Shown piece by piece: positions 9,821 to 19,713 of a DNA stretch of 59,397 nt. The notes below the pieces were generated by a model. It saw only the letters and a program-made list of their open reading frames with translations. It ran no database searches and was not told where the DNA came from. Location of the stretch: contig JAHHHC010000037.1 of the NCBI GenBank assembly GCA_019359515.1, positions 1 to 59,397 of the forward strand. The letters are read 5' to 3'. Position numbers and translations under genes: made by a program. This DNA is from Desmonostoc vinosum HA7617-LM4 (lineage in GTDB: Bacteria > Cyanobacteriota > Cyanobacteriia > Cyanobacteriales > Nostocaceae). Positions within the stretch are counted from its first letter, which is position 1. Every line of letters starts with the position of its first letter.

Positions 9821-11584
9821 TCAATAATTATTAGTTTCCTGCAAAATCAAGTTATGAATCCGGCTTCCAATTGGCGCAGGTTGGGTAGAATCTATGATGA
9901 CATCAACAATAAATGGGCCCGTTGAGGCAAGTGCTTTCTCTAATGCTGCATCAATGTCAGACTCTTTTTCGACGCAGATACCATCAGCTCCCATTCCTTG
10001 GGCAATCTTGACAAAATCTGCTTGGGGAATATTTGCCTGTACACCTTTGAAACCTAGCATCACCATACCTTGGTCACACATGTTGTAGCATGAGTCGTTT
10101 AATATAATCCAGATAGCAGGAATCTGGTATTGCACGGCTGTACTGATCTCACTATTCATGAGCATGGCACCATCTCCAACAATGGCGACAGCTTTGCTAT
10201 TCCTCGCAACTGCTGCACCCACAACACCTGTTACAAAATGTCCCATAGACCCGAAGCCAGTGCTTACTCTAAAACGATTTGATTTGCTAAATCGCAGCAG
10301 GTGAATTCCCCAAGCAAACGAGTTTCCTGATTCGGTCATTACCACTGCATCACTCTGTTCAATAATCAGCCGTTGAATCGCTTTCATAAGTACTTTAGGT
10401 CGCACTAGACTTCGACTCTCCACATCCGGCTTGATAGAATCAGTTTGAGGTTGAGGTAGTTTTACCACATTTGAAGGATTAGTGCTTTCTGGGAAATACT
10501 TCAGCAAACCTTTAACAAATTCTCCAACGTCCGATTGAATAGCATACGTTTCAGCATATGGATACGCCGTCCCTGCTATATCTGAACTGATGTCAACATG
10601 TAAAAATCCTTGCTTAGGAATCATCGTAGGATTCCAAAATGAAGTAAATTCACTTAAGCGTGTTCCTAATACTAGAATTCTTAGAGGACAATATTCCTGC
10701 ATGTATGTCAAAACAGATTTGTGCCCAGCAAAGCCTGTAACACCTACAAACTGGGGATGGTTCTCGGGAAAAATACCTTTACCGCGCGGTGAACACATTA
10801 CCGCCGCTCCTGTTCTTTCAACAAGTTGGCGAATCTCCGCCGCTGCACCCCTCGCACCAAAACCAACCCAGATGGCAAATGACCCCTCAGATAGCAACCT
10901 TACACATTCTGCAATTGTTTGCTCGCTTGCAGTTGCCATAGCGTAAGATAGTGTCACGCGTGGCAATGATATCTTGACTGAAGTTGTCTGGATATTTGTA
11001 GGAATACTTATATGGGCTACAAACCCTCCTGGTTGTAATATACCAAAGGCAAGCCTTCGAGAAATCCCTGGTAATTCATCACTCCTTTCGAGAATAGTTG
11101 CGTAATGGAATAGTTGACCTGAGGTAAAGATACCTGCATTAGGCATTGTATAAGTGCTGCTTTCCTGGAAACTCCATCGCCCACGCTGCGATGTGGAAGT
11201 TGCAGCGGATATGAAGATTATCTTTGCACCTTCCCAACGAGCAGCGAATAGCCCTGTCAATGCATTTGTAATTCCCGGCCCTGTGGTAGTAAAAACTACT
11301 ACGGGTCGATCGCTAGCAAAGTATGCCTCGATCGCCGCAAAGGCCGCTCCTGCTTCATGCCGAAAGTGAAGCACCTGAATCGAGCTATTATGCAATGCAG
11401 CCCACATTGGTGCGATCGCACCTCCCGAAACTCCAAATGCATACTTTACTCCCAAATCTTCCAGCATCTTAACTACCACTTCCGCCACCACAAGAGGCAC
11501 GGATGGTTTGTCATAAGCTGGCTGTTTCACTACATGCAACTGTTCAGCGTTATTCGCTTCTAGATCCTTAAATTTGGCGTCCAT
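9821..11584 (-). CDS. Thiamine diphosphate-dependent enzyme (acetolactate synthase/decarboxylase-like)
   Basis: A 587-aa ThDP enzyme with the three domains of the acetolactate synthase/benzoylformate decarboxylase group. The catalytic Glu lies in FRHEAGAAFAA (about residue 77), a central domain at about 215-345, and the ThDP/magnesium motif begins at VGDGAMLMN (about 472) and ends at LND. Such enzymes decarboxylate 2-oxo acids or join two carbonyl compounds to acyloins. No regulatory subunit (ilvN) is nearby, so housekeeping branched-chain synthesis is unlikely. It is the first gene of the ThDP-KASIII-esterase unit. A specialised acyloin or ketone product is inference; scytonemin ScyA is a known cyanobacterial example of this enzyme type in secondary metabolism. 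Confidence 0.8.
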   Translation of the reverse strand: MDAKFKDLEANNAEQLHVVKQPAYDKPSVPLVVAEVVVKMLEDLGVKYAFGVSGGAIAPMWAALHNSSIQVLHFRHEAGAAFAAIEAYFASDRPVVVFTTTGPGITNALTGLFAARWEGAKIIFISAATSTSQRGRWSFQESSTYTMPNAGIFTSGQLFHYATILERSDELPGISRRLAFGILQPGGFVAHISIPTNIQTTSVKISLPRVTLSYAMATASEQTIAECVRLLSEGSFAIWVGFGARGAAAEIRQLVERTGAAVMCSPRGKGIFPENHPQFVGVTGFAGHKSVLTYMQEYCPLRILVLGTRLSEFTSFWNPTMIPKQGFLHVDISSDIAGTAYPYAETYAIQSDVGEFVKGLLKYFPESTNPSNVVKLPQPQTDSIKPDVESRSLVRPKVLMKAIQRLIIEQSDAVVMTESGNSFAWGIHLLRFSKSNRFRVSTGFGSMGHFVTGVVGAAVARNSKAVAIVGDGAMLMNSEISTAVQYQIPAIWIILNDSCYNMCDQGMVMLGFKGVQANIPQADFVKIAQGMGADGICVEKESDIDAALEKALASTGPFIVDVIIDSTQPAPIGSRIHNLILQETNNY

Positions 11585-12717
11585 GGCAAGCTAGTGTAGA
11601 TGCACAAGATTTAAAAAATGCCCTACTCGACTTTGTTAACTCATTTCTATAATTCAGGGCAGTAACTAGGGAATATCCCTAATCTGGAAAAAATACTTGC
11701 CAACCAAAACATTGCAGCTATGACAGATTTTTATGCCTTTGCAAAATCAGTACTTAGCTTGCAAATTATAGTTATGTGTGTAGCTTTAGATATACTACAC
11801 TTAAGTATACTCAAAACAATCAATGTATAGCTAACAACTACACTTAAACTTGGGTATGTTCTATGTTCTGCTGACAAGTAGTAAAAAACTTTAGTAAGTT
11901 TTTTGCAACAATTATTGAACTTAATAATATTGTTACACGCATTGTATCAAACCTACTGAAAAAGTCAACTGAAATATTCTCTAGAATTTAACCCCCACTT
12001 ATTTTAAATATCAATGCCAGTCTATATATATCACGCACTTCTACTATGTATTTTATCTAGTTGAAAGTATGAAAACTGACATGTTTTTTAAAATTTTATA
12101 TGAAATTAAATGCAAAAACTAATGCTAGAAGTATAAGTATAAACTCCTTCATAATAACTACATATTTTTTATATAAAAAGGTAATTGATGTCACTAAGTA
12201 CAAGATTTATGTGTTGATGAGTACATTTTTATTCACGAAAAACAGACTCACTAGATAAAATATAACTTTATCGTTGTTACCATCGGGTTAACTAAACATT
12301 AACAAGAGAATATTTTTATAAGTTAATATGTTACTAAAAGTCTAAAAAATGTTCTGTACTATTACTAAAATAGCTGAGTATCATTAATGTATAGTGACCA
12401 AAAAATGGATTAATAATATTGATAGATCATTTGATTTTTAATCAAAAAAATCGTAATTGTTTGATCGAATACTATGGGCTTCGTATATTTATCTTGAGAG
12501 GATTTGATTGTTGATGAAGTAAGAAGCAATCGCCTCAAAACGCGAGAAAATAAGAGTAATTCAGGTAAAAGAATCATTGCAAAAGTCAGCAAAATCCCCC
12601 CATCCAGCGACCAACTTGATCGCGGCTAGTTTCTGTTACGGGTAACATAGGAGACAGCCTACCTTTGTATATTGCGCTAATGCGATCGCACTAGCGCCAA
12701 CAACTCATCTAAAATCT
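11585..12717. other. AT-rich intergenic region
   Basis: About 1.1 kb with very high A+T, many stops and no credible gene. The right part of this gap holds the promoter region of nothing I can name; the left part must hold the promoter of the minus-strand ThDP-KASIII unit. A 60-codon frame at 12410-12592 looks like chance. Confidence 0.45.
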
Positions 12718-12966
12718 TCAGAAATCACTAGCATCTTGCATCTCAATTAACGCTTCATGAATATTTACATTAGCGTTGACCAAGAAGACGCGAAGAGCGA
12801 CCATTCTCAAGATCGAAGCACCTAGTTGCAAGAAAGCGACTTTAGTCGTGGAGACAAAAAAATCTGTTCGGAGTTTGAATTCCCTCACTTTAGTTGTAGT
12901 TATGGGGTCTCCCCGCGTCCCGTGAAGTGCTAGAGCAATATTTTCTGTCACAGTAAGAGTTGGCAT
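12718..12966 (-). pseudogene. Possible gene remnant or small hypothetical protein (82 aa)
   Basis: An open frame of 82 codons begins MPTLTVTENIALAL, which resembles the segment after Walker A in ABC ATPases (LTVTENI), but no Walker or signature motif follows. Codon use is more gene-like than in the flanking AT-rich DNA. It could be a decayed transporter fragment, which would fit the BMP-type binding protein found at 13.6-14.8 kb without its permease or ATPase. It could equally be chance. Confidence 0.25.
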
Positions 12967-13044
12967 AAAATAATAAAAATCAGGTGAAGAATAATAAGAA
13001 GTTAATAAACCCTATTACAAGAGCGGGGAATAAGGTAATTAAAG

Positions 13045-13521
13045 ATGATTCATCACATTTCTATTTCTGTGCAAAACCCCCAGCACGTTGCTCAAGTTCT
13101 CGCCGAAGTTTTAGATGGGGAAGCTTTTCCTTTTTTTCCTCATCCAGGTAGTTATATGGTTTTCCCACTCGACAAACACGGGACAGCGATCGAAGTGTAT
13201 CCCTTAACTACTAAGCTAGTACCCGGAAATAATCATTGCGAGTTCGTAGAATTTGCCGAATCTTCCGGCTTTACGTCTACTCATGCGGCAATCTCTGTCT
13301 CTACTACTCAAGAAAAAATCGAGCAGATTGGTGAACGGGAAGGTTGGAAAGTTTTGCGTTGTAACCGTGACTCTCTATTTGATGTGATGGAGTTCTGGTT
13401 AGAAAACAAAGTCATGATCGAACTATTGACGCCAGAAATGGCAAATCAGTACGTGACAGTTACACAGCCAGAAAACTTAAAGAAAGTCTTTTATGAAATG
13501 ACATCCTCTGGCGTCGCCTAG
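13045..13521 (+). CDS. VOC-superfamily (glyoxalase/dioxygenase fold) protein
   Basis: A 158-aa single-module VOC protein. It opens with MIHHISISVQNPQHVAQVL, the typical first strand and helix with a metal-type His, and ends its core with MEFWLENKVMIELLTPE, whose Glu matches the usual second-half metal ligand. Members include glyoxalase I, antibiotic-resistance proteins and dioxygenases; the substrate cannot be told. It stands alone on the plus strand, convergent with the BMP-type lipoprotein gene. Confidence 0.8.
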   Translation: MIHHISISVQNPQHVAQVLAEVLDGEAFPFFPHPGSYMVFPLDKHGTAIEVYPLTTKLVPGNNHCEFVEFAESSGFTSTHAAISVSTTQEKIEQIGEREGWKVLRCNRDSLFDVMEFWLENKVMIELLTPEMANQYVTVTQPENLKKVFYEMTSSGVA

Positions 13522-13566
13522 CTTGAGGGAGGTGGGAGAAGACTCTGAGGGGTAGGTTTTTTAGAT

Positions 13567-13635
13567 TAAGACAGACCCCAACACAAAACTTGCCCGTTAT
13601 GGAACCGGGGGACTTAAACCCACGGAACTTGTTAA
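13567..13635. repeat. Dispersed 69-bp repeat, copy 1
   Basis: This stretch matches 20391-20459 over its full 69 bp with a few substitutions. A partial third copy is at 56682-56711. It begins TAAGACAGACCCC and ends in GTTAA. The right end supplies the TTA that serves as stop codon of the minus-strand BMP-family gene. Confidence 0.85.
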
Positions 13636-14774
13636 GGTTTCCCTTTGGGAATTGCCCCTTCAACTCCCTCAACGTACCAATTCATCGCTAGTTGTTCTTT
13701 GTCGTCCAATACTTTACCTTTTGGCACTCTGACTACACCTTTTTGGTCTTTCACAGGCCCATCAAAAGGATGAGCCATACCTTGAATAAACTCTTGGCGC
13801 TTCATGTTTACCAATTGCTGAACATCGTCAGGAATCACTTGATTCATCGGGGAAATATCTACCATCCCTTCACCAATACCATCCCAAACTTCTTGTGATT
13901 TCCACGTCCCATTCATCACAGCTAAAGCTTTATCGGTATAGAATTTGCCCCATTTGTTAATTGCTGATGTTAGGTGCGCTTTTTGACCGAACTTACCCAT
14001 ATCAGTGTTGTAGCCAAAAGCATAGATACCCTTTTCTTCAGCTAGTTGTACAGCGACGGCGGAGTTGGTATGCTGAGTCAAAACATCAGCACCTAGATTT
14101 ATTAAAGCTTGAGCGGCTTCCTTTTCTTTTGTGGGATCGTACTGACTTTGTACCCAAAGCACTTTCAGTTTTGCTTGGGGATTTGTTGCCCTTAGTCCTT
14201 GGGTGAAAGCGCCTATACCGCGAATGACTTCAGGAATAGGATATGCCCCAATAAAACCAACCACGTTGGATTTTGTCATTTTGCCAGCAATCATCCCAGT
14301 CAGGTATCGTGGTTCTTCAAAGCGTCCTTGATAAGTGCCGACATTGGCAGTGCGTTTGTATCCAGTACAATGTTCAAAGATAACGTTGGGAAAGTCCTTG
14401 GCGACTTTAATTGTTGGGTTCATGTAGCCGAAGGAAGTTGTAAAAATCAACTTATTGCCGTCTAATGCCAACTGGCGAATAACCCTTTCGGCATCAGCAC
14501 CTTCGCTAACATTTTCCACAAAAGTAGTTTTCACCTTATCTTGAAGATTAGCTTCCATTTCGCGGCGGCCTAAATCGTGGGCATAAGTCCAACCAAAATC
14601 ACCGACAGGCCCAGCATAAACCAATCCAACTTTTAGTGATTCGCTAATAACTACAGGTGAGGCTGAGGGAGAAACTTCGCTTTGAGGATTAGAAGTTCTA
14701 CCCTGAATACAGCTAGTCAAGGCAAAGCTAGATCCTGCGAAAGTGGCATACTTAAGAAAATTCCGACGATCCAT
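13632..14774 (-). CDS. BMP-family ABC transporter substrate-binding lipoprotein
   Basis: A 380-aa binding protein of the BmpA/Med (PnrA-like) family, which bind nucleosides or related ligands. The N-terminus MDRRNFLKYATFAG has a Tat-type twin arginine, followed by a lipobox (LTSC, Cys about residue 22), so it should be exported folded and lipid-anchored. Family hallmarks include KVGLVYAGPVGDFGWTYAHD and the GFIGAYPIPEVIRGI segment. No permease or ATPase gene lies beside it, so the transporter is encoded elsewhere, is lost, or the protein acts as a sensor. Its stop codon lies in a dispersed repeat. Confidence 0.85.
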   Translation of the reverse strand: MDRRNFLKYATFAGSSFALTSCIQGRTSNPQSEVSPSASPVVISESLKVGLVYAGPVGDFGWTYAHDLGRREMEANLQDKVKTTFVENVSEGADAERVIRQLALDGNKLIFTTSFGYMNPTIKVAKDFPNVIFEHCTGYKRTANVGTYQGRFEEPRYLTGMIAGKMTKSNVVGFIGAYPIPEVIRGIGAFTQGLRATNPQAKLKVLWVQSQYDPTKEKEAAQALINLGADVLTQHTNSAVAVQLAEEKGIYAFGYNTDMGKFGQKAHLTSAINKWGKFYTDKALAVMNGTWKSQEVWDGIGEGMVDISPMNQVIPDDVQQLVNMKRQEFIQGMAHPFDGPVKDQKGVVRVPKGKVLDDKEQLAMNWYVEGVEGAIPKGKP

Positions 14775-15121
14775 TACTATTGATTTAGTTTACTCATTAA
14801 CAAAGATTGTTTGATTTTTGGTAGCAACAGGCACAGTCTAGCATTGACTATTTAGTTGATTTTAACTTTTTTGGGAATGGGGAATGGGGAATTGGGAATT
14901 GGGAATACCATTTCACATTAAATGGCGATACACATAAATCTTGTAGAGACGCTTCAAAAGCGCGTCTCTACACCGTCTGTATTTGTATCAGGATTTTCGT
15001 AAATTGGTATAAGAGGACGTGGAGAAAATTTCTCACTCCCTCATCTCCCTCATCCCCCGGTGACTGAGCAAAGCCGAAGTGCATCTCCCGCTCACTCTTC
15101 TATACTTGATAACTGTAACTG
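14775..15121. other. Intergenic region with dispersed repeats
   Basis: Divergent promoter region between the BMP-family gene and the acyl-CoA synthetase gene. It contains GGGGAAT-type short repeats (about 14875-14908) and a perfect 11-bp inverted repeat (TGTAGAGACGC at 14942-14952, GCGTCTCTACA at 14962-14972), a palindrome found widely in Nostocales genomes. Confidence 0.6.
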
Positions 15122-16648
15122 ATGAATTTATTTGAGCTTTTAGCAGGGGAAGAAAATCATCCAGCTTTGATTACGCCTGATGGGTCTTCATTAAACTATG
15201 GGCAATTGCGGCAAAATGTTACTAGCTTGGTGTCTCAACTCAATAGTTTTGGATTGAAACAAGACCATCGCATTGCGATTGTAATGAGCAACGGTTCACC
15301 AATGGCAATTACCTTTCTTGCTGCTGCTTTGTGTGGCACGGCTGCACCCTTGAATCCCAAATACAAGCAAGAAGAATTTGCCTTTTACTACGAAGATACC
15401 CAAGCAAAAGCGCTGATTACCTTATCTGATGGCCCAGAAGCAGCGATCGCCGCTGCTTCTGTTGATATGATGCTGATAAATGCTCAGGTAAACAATGACG
15501 GTACTTTAAACTTTGAATTAACCAAAGCACCCTCAAATACTTCCCACTCCCCACTCCCCATTACCCCTAATCCCCACTCCCCACTCCCGAACTCAGATGA
15601 CGTAGCGATGATCTTACACACTAGTGGTACAACTAGTCGGCCAAAGCGTGTGCCAATTCGTCATCGCAATCTCATAGCTTCAGCCAATAACATTGTTAAT
15701 GCTTATTCTCTAACAGCAGCTGACACCACACTCTGCCTGATGCCACTATTCCACATTCACGGATTAGTTGGGTGTTTGCTGGCAACCTTAGCATCTGGCG
15801 GTAAATTGGTTTGTCCTCATGGTTTTAATGCTTTGGAGTTTTGGAAACTAGTAAAAACCTACAAACCCACATGGTACTCGGCAGCACCTACCATGCACCA
15901 GACAATTTTGGCACGCGCTGGCCGCAATACTGAAATTGTTAATGCTCATTCTTTCCGCTTTATTCGCTCTAGTAGCGCTCCACTGCCGCCTATTATTATC
16001 GAACAGATGGAATCCAGCCTCAATGCTCCCGTGGTGGAATCTTATAGCATGACCGAGGCATGTCACTTGATGACAACCAATCCTTTACCACCGAAAATCC
16101 GTAAACCTGGTACCGTTGGCTATGGCTTTGGTGTGGAAGTTGGCATTATGGATGCTGAAGGTAATCTCTTACCGCAGGGAAGTTTAGGCGAGGTAGTGGT
16201 AAAAGCACCCAATGTCATAGACGGCTACGAGAATAACCCAGAAGCTAATGCCACTGCTTTTATTAACGGTTGGTTTTGTACAGGAGATCAAGGAACAAAA
16301 GACGAAGATGGTTATCTTTGCTTGACTGGACGTATTAAAGAATTAATTAATCGGGGTGGAGAAAAAATTTCACCTTTAGAAGTGGATGATGTTTTGCTGC
16401 GTCACCCCGCCGTTGCAGAAGCTTTGGCTTTTGCTGTTCCTCACAAATCTTTGGGAGAAGATATCCACGCGGCTGTTGTTCTCAAAACACAGGCTAGCGA
16501 AAAAGAACTGTTAGCTCACTGCTCAACTATGCTGGCAGATTTTAAAGTTCCCCAGCAAATTCATATTCTAGACCAACTACCCCGTGGTGCTACTGGCAAA
16601 TTGCAACGTCTTGCCATGGCAAAGTTGTTGTTAGGTGAGGGGAGTTAA
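15122..16648 (+). CDS. AMP-forming acyl-CoA synthetase family protein
   Basis: A 508-aa ANL-superfamily enzyme that activates a carboxylic acid as acyl-AMP and usually passes it to CoA. The P-loop motif is LHTSGTTSRPKRVP (about residue 163), followed by YSMTEACH (A5), the GWFCTGDQG Asp motif, GRIKELINRGGEKISP hinge and the C-terminal catalytic Lys in PRGATGKLQR. The sequence is close to the short plant/bacterial oxalate-CoA ligase-like group, but the acid is not known. Residues about 140-158 (SHSPLPITPNPHSPLPN) are encoded by CCCCACT-type repeats at 15540-15597, an in-frame STRR insertion in the loop just before the P-loop motif. Confidence 0.85.
   Translation: MNLFELLAGEENHPALITPDGSSLNYGQLRQNVTSLVSQLNSFGLKQDHRIAIVMSNGSPMAITFLAAALCGTAAPLNPKYKQEEFAFYYEDTQAKALITLSDGPEAAIAAASVDMMLINAQVNNDGTLNFELTKAPSNTSHSPLPITPNPHSPLPNSDDVAMILHTSGTTSRPKRVPIRHRNLIASANNIVNAYSLTAADTTLCLMPLFHIHGLVGCLLATLASGGKLVCPHGFNALEFWKLVKTYKPTWYSAAPTMHQTILARAGRNTEIVNAHSFRFIRSSSAPLPPIIIEQMESSLNAPVVESYSMTEACHLMTTNPLPPKIRKPGTVGYGFGVEVGIMDAEGNLLPQGSLGEVVVKAPNVIDGYENNPEANATAFINGWFCTGDQGTKDEDGYLCLTGRIKELINRGGEKISPLEVDDVLLRHPAVAEALAFAVPHKSLGEDIHAAVVLKTQASEKELLAHCSTMLADFKVPQQIHILDQLPRGATGKLQRLAMAKLLLGEGS
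15540..15597. repeat. STRR-type heptanucleotide repeats inside a CDS
   Basis: Repeats of the CCCCACT/CCCCATT type lie in frame in the acyl-CoA synthetase gene and encode a Pro/Ser-rich insert. The same heptamers form non-coding arrays at 26058-26214, 18630-18660, 19154-19188 and 48574-48600. Confidence 0.8.
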
Positions 16649-16744
16649 GCTTGAGCGCAAAACGAATGATCATTCTCCATTCTCCACCCACTCCCCACTC
16701 TCTATTCCCTAAAATAGAAATAGGTCTGTAAAATTACCTAACTT

Positions 16745-18625
16745 TTGGTTGTGACAATATCTGCTCAAACACTACCACTGCTCAAAGACCAAGAAAAACT
16801 GGAAAACCGTCTAGCGGAAATTCCGCCGGAACCAGGAGTTTATTTTATGCGAGATGGGAGCGATCGCATTATATATATAGGTAAGTCGCGGAAGTTGCGA
16901 TCGCGTGTTCGTTCTTATTTTCGAGACGGTTACAATAAGAGCGATCGCATTGCCACAATGGTAAAGCAGGTGACGGAAATTGAATTCATTGTCACCGATA
17001 CAGAATCAGAGGCTTTAGCACTCGAAGCCAATTTAATTAAGCAGCATCAACCCTACTTTAATGTGCTGCTCAAGGATGATAAAAAATATCCTTACGTCTG
17101 TATCACTTGGTCAGAAGACTATCCCCGTATTTTTATCACTCGCAAGCGTCAATTAGGTAAGGAAAAAGATAAATTCTACGGCCCCTATACCGATTCTGGC
17201 TTACTACGAGAAATATTACGCATATCGAAACGCATTTTCTCACTCAGGCAACGACCCCAACCATTATTTAAAGACCGTCCTTGCTTGAATTATGATTTAG
17301 GGCGCTGTCCTGGGGTGTGTCAACAGCTGATTTCACCAGAAGAATACCGCAAAACAGTACAAAAAGTAGCGATGGTATTCCAAGGTAGAACTCAGGAACT
17401 GATTGATATCTTGACACAACAGATGCACACAGCCGCTGAGACGATGAATTTTGAGGCAGCGGCGCGAATTCGCGATCAAATCGCTGGGTTGAAGTCGTTG
17501 ACTGCCGATCAAAAAGTCTCTTTACCAGATGATACAGTCTCACGAGATGCGATCGCCTTAGCAGCTAACGAACAATACGCGTGTATTCAACTGTTCCAAA
17601 TTCGCGCTGGGCAATTGGTTGGACGTTTGGCATTTGTCGCCGAACCACATGCTGAACCAGGAGCAATTTTACAACGCGCCTTAGAAGAACATTACCAAAC
17701 TGCCGACTCTGTGGAAATACCCATAGAGATTTTGGTGCAGCATGAGTTACCGGATGGGGAAATATTGGCGGATGCCTTGACTCAACTCAAGGGAAGAAAA
17801 GTCACAATCTTGGCTCCTCAGCGACAAACCAAAGCAGAATTAATTGAGATGGTTGAGCGAAATGCCCAATATGAATTGCAAAGAATGCAAAAATTAGGCG
17901 ATCGCAATCAACAAGCAATGCAAGATTTAGCCGCCGTTATTGATTTACCAGACTTACCCCACCGCATCGAAGGCTATGATATTTCTCACATTCAAGGTTC
18001 AAATGCTGTAGCTTCCCAAGTGGTATTTATTGATGGCTTACCAGCTAAGCAACACTATCGCCATTACAAAATCAAAAATCCCACAGTGACAATCGGACAC
18101 TCAGATGATTTTGCCAGTCTTGCCGAAGTAATTGGGCGGCGATTCCGTAAATATATCGAAGATCCCCAACTGCCGCGCTTGGGAAATCCCGACTGGCCTG
18201 ATTTAGTGATGATTGATGGCGGCAAAGGTCAATTATCATCCGTTGTTGCTGTTTTGCAACAAATGAATTTACTCGAAGATTTACGAGTGATTAGTTTAGC
18301 GAAGCGGCAAGAAGAGATTTTTTTACCGGGTGAATCTCAACCCTTAACCACCGATGCCGAACAACCAGGCGTACAATTATTGCGGCGGTTGCGCGATGAA
18401 GCACATAGATTTGCAGTCAGTTTCCATCGTCAGCAACGAAGTGATAAATTAAAGCGATCGCGCTTAGACGAAATTCCCGGATTAGGACATCATCGACAAA
18501 AGCAACTCTTGGGACATTTTCGTTCAGTTGACTACATTCGCCAAGCAACACCCACACAAATAGCCGAAGCTCCAGGAATCGGCCCGCGTTTAGCTCAAGA
18601 AATCTACGATTATTTCCATCCCTAA
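16745..18625 (+). CDS. uvrC: UvrABC system protein C
   Basis: A 626-aa UvrC, the nuclease that makes both incisions in nucleotide excision repair together with UvrA and UvrB. The GIY-YIG domain is at the start ([22 protein letters not shown], Glu in [11 protein letters not shown]). The UvrB-interacting UVR motif lies at about 215-245 ([13 protein letters not shown]), the RNase H-like second nuclease domain includes [10 protein letters not shown] and MIDGGKGQL, and a tandem helix-hairpin-helix closes the protein ([26 protein letters not shown]). The start is TTG 16745 or GTG 16751; there is no ATG near the domain. Length is normal for cyanobacteria. Confidence 0.96.
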   Translation: MVVTISAQTLPLLKDQEKLENRLAEIPPEPGVYFMRDGSDRIIYIGKSRKLRSRVRSYFRDGYNKSDRIATMVKQVTEIEFIVTDTESEALALEANLIKQHQPYFNVLLKDDKKYPYVCITWSEDYPRIFITRKRQLGKEKDKFYGPYTDSGLLREILRISKRIFSLRQRPQPLFKDRPCLNYDLGRCPGVCQQLISPEEYRKTVQKVAMVFQGRTQELIDILTQQMHTAAETMNFEAAARIRDQIAGLKSLTADQKVSLPDDTVSRDAIALAANEQYACIQLFQIRAGQLVGRLAFVAEPHAEPGAILQRALEEHYQTADSVEIPIEILVQHELPDGEILADALTQLKGRKVTILAPQRQTKAELIEMVERNAQYELQRMQKLGDRNQQAMQDLAAVIDLPDLPHRIEGYDISHIQGSNAVASQVVFIDGLPAKQHYRHYKIKNPTVTIGHSDDFASLAEVIGRRFRKYIEDPQLPRLGNPDWPDLVMIDGGKGQLSSVVAVLQQMNLLEDLRVISLAKRQEEIFLPGESQPLTTDAEQPGVQLLRRLRDEAHRFAVSFHRQQRSDKLKRSRLDEIPGLGHHRQKQLLGHFRSVDYIRQATPTQIAEAPGIGPRLAQEIYDYFHP

Positions 18626-19713
18626 ATGGGGAGTCGGGAGTCGGGAGTGGGGAGTGGGGGAAGATGTATTTCATGCCCTAGCTTTGGTAGGGGACTGACA
18701 CAACTAATTTTGTGCATTAAACAACTCTTGTAGGATAGGTGTCTCGCCCGCCTGGGGCAGACAAGATGCCATTGGTGTCAACCTAAGCTAGAAAATAGCT
18801 TCGGTGTTGGCTTCCTCACCCGCCAGAGAATTTATTCTCTGGCTAATAGCTCAAGTCTACTTCAGTAGACTCAAAATCTTGGGGGATATTCAGTCATCTA
18901 AGAATAACTTTTGCTATCAGCAAGGAACTTCGGTTCTGCGTTAAGTTGACACCAATGACTTTTCGGCCCACACCACAAGAAAATCATTGCATCATTTTAG
19001 CTGTGTCAGCCCACTGCGAAACTGCTCAACAGATTCTTGCGGTAGGGGTTTAGCAATGCGCTTTACCCACACAACAAACGTGGTTTTTGCAAAACATAAT
19101 AGGACTCCTATTTAATTTGGTGAAAAAACTCCGTACACCTTAAAAAATTTGATTCCCTACTCCCCACTCCCTACTCCCCACTCCCCGCCTACGTAAATAA
19201 TTTCATTAATCAAGTCAAATTCCTATATATTCATTAATTCAGTTCTTGTACCTGCCTGCGTCCGGCCAAGAAACTTATTTCTTGGTGATTTAAACTATTT
19301 GCCCAAAATTTAATCTAAATATCAGCCAAAAGCAAATATTAATTTAATCTTAAGATATTATTTCTGTTACTTAAGATACAGTTTTTTAAAATTTTTAATC
19401 GGTCTTGCTAATACAAGCTTCATAGTTGTAATAAGTATAAATCAGGTGTTCTCAAGACGTTAAGCTCAGGGATCAGTGAATATCGAAGAAACAACTATAT
19501 AAAAAATTAATTTATATATCTAAAGTATGATGTTAAACTGACTTCAAGATTAAGATAATAATTGAAGAATATACAAAATTCCTCAATAATTAAATTTTGT
19601 TTAAAACAATTAAACAATATAGTAGCTTGTTGTTAAGGTGTTGAAACCTAAAAGGCTTGCTATTAAAATTAGTAGTTTTTTCCGAGACAATTCATTTAAC
19701 CAGGGGTTTTAAA
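18626..19713. other. Long intergenic region rich in repeats
   Basis: About 1.1 kb without a credible gene. It holds GGGAGT-type short repeats just after uvrC, a MITE-like element at 18770-18957, another CCCCACT stretch near 19154-19188, and a second hairpin of similar design at about 19274-19293 (CCAAGAAA, CTTA, TTTCTTGG). The right third is AT-rich and presumably contains the promoter of the zinc-ribbon gene. Confidence 0.6.
18770..18957. mobile_element. MITE-like element, about 188 bp
   Basis: The ends are near-perfect terminal inverted repeats: CATTGGTGTCAACCTAAG at the left and the complement of CTTAACTTGACACCAATG-like sequence at the right (TTAAGTTGACACCAATG at 18941-18957). Inside are two further hairpins, CCAGAGAA/TTCTCTGG around 18823-18842 and AGTCTACTTCAGTAGACT near 18854-18871. 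There is no coding capacity. This is the layout of a non-autonomous element mobilised in trans; I cannot tell the parent IS family and I see no clear target duplication. Confidence 0.55.

Noticed and set aside
12410-12592. 60-codon minus-strand frame
   Set aside because: AT-rich, with no ribosome-binding site or recognisable motif; expected by chance.
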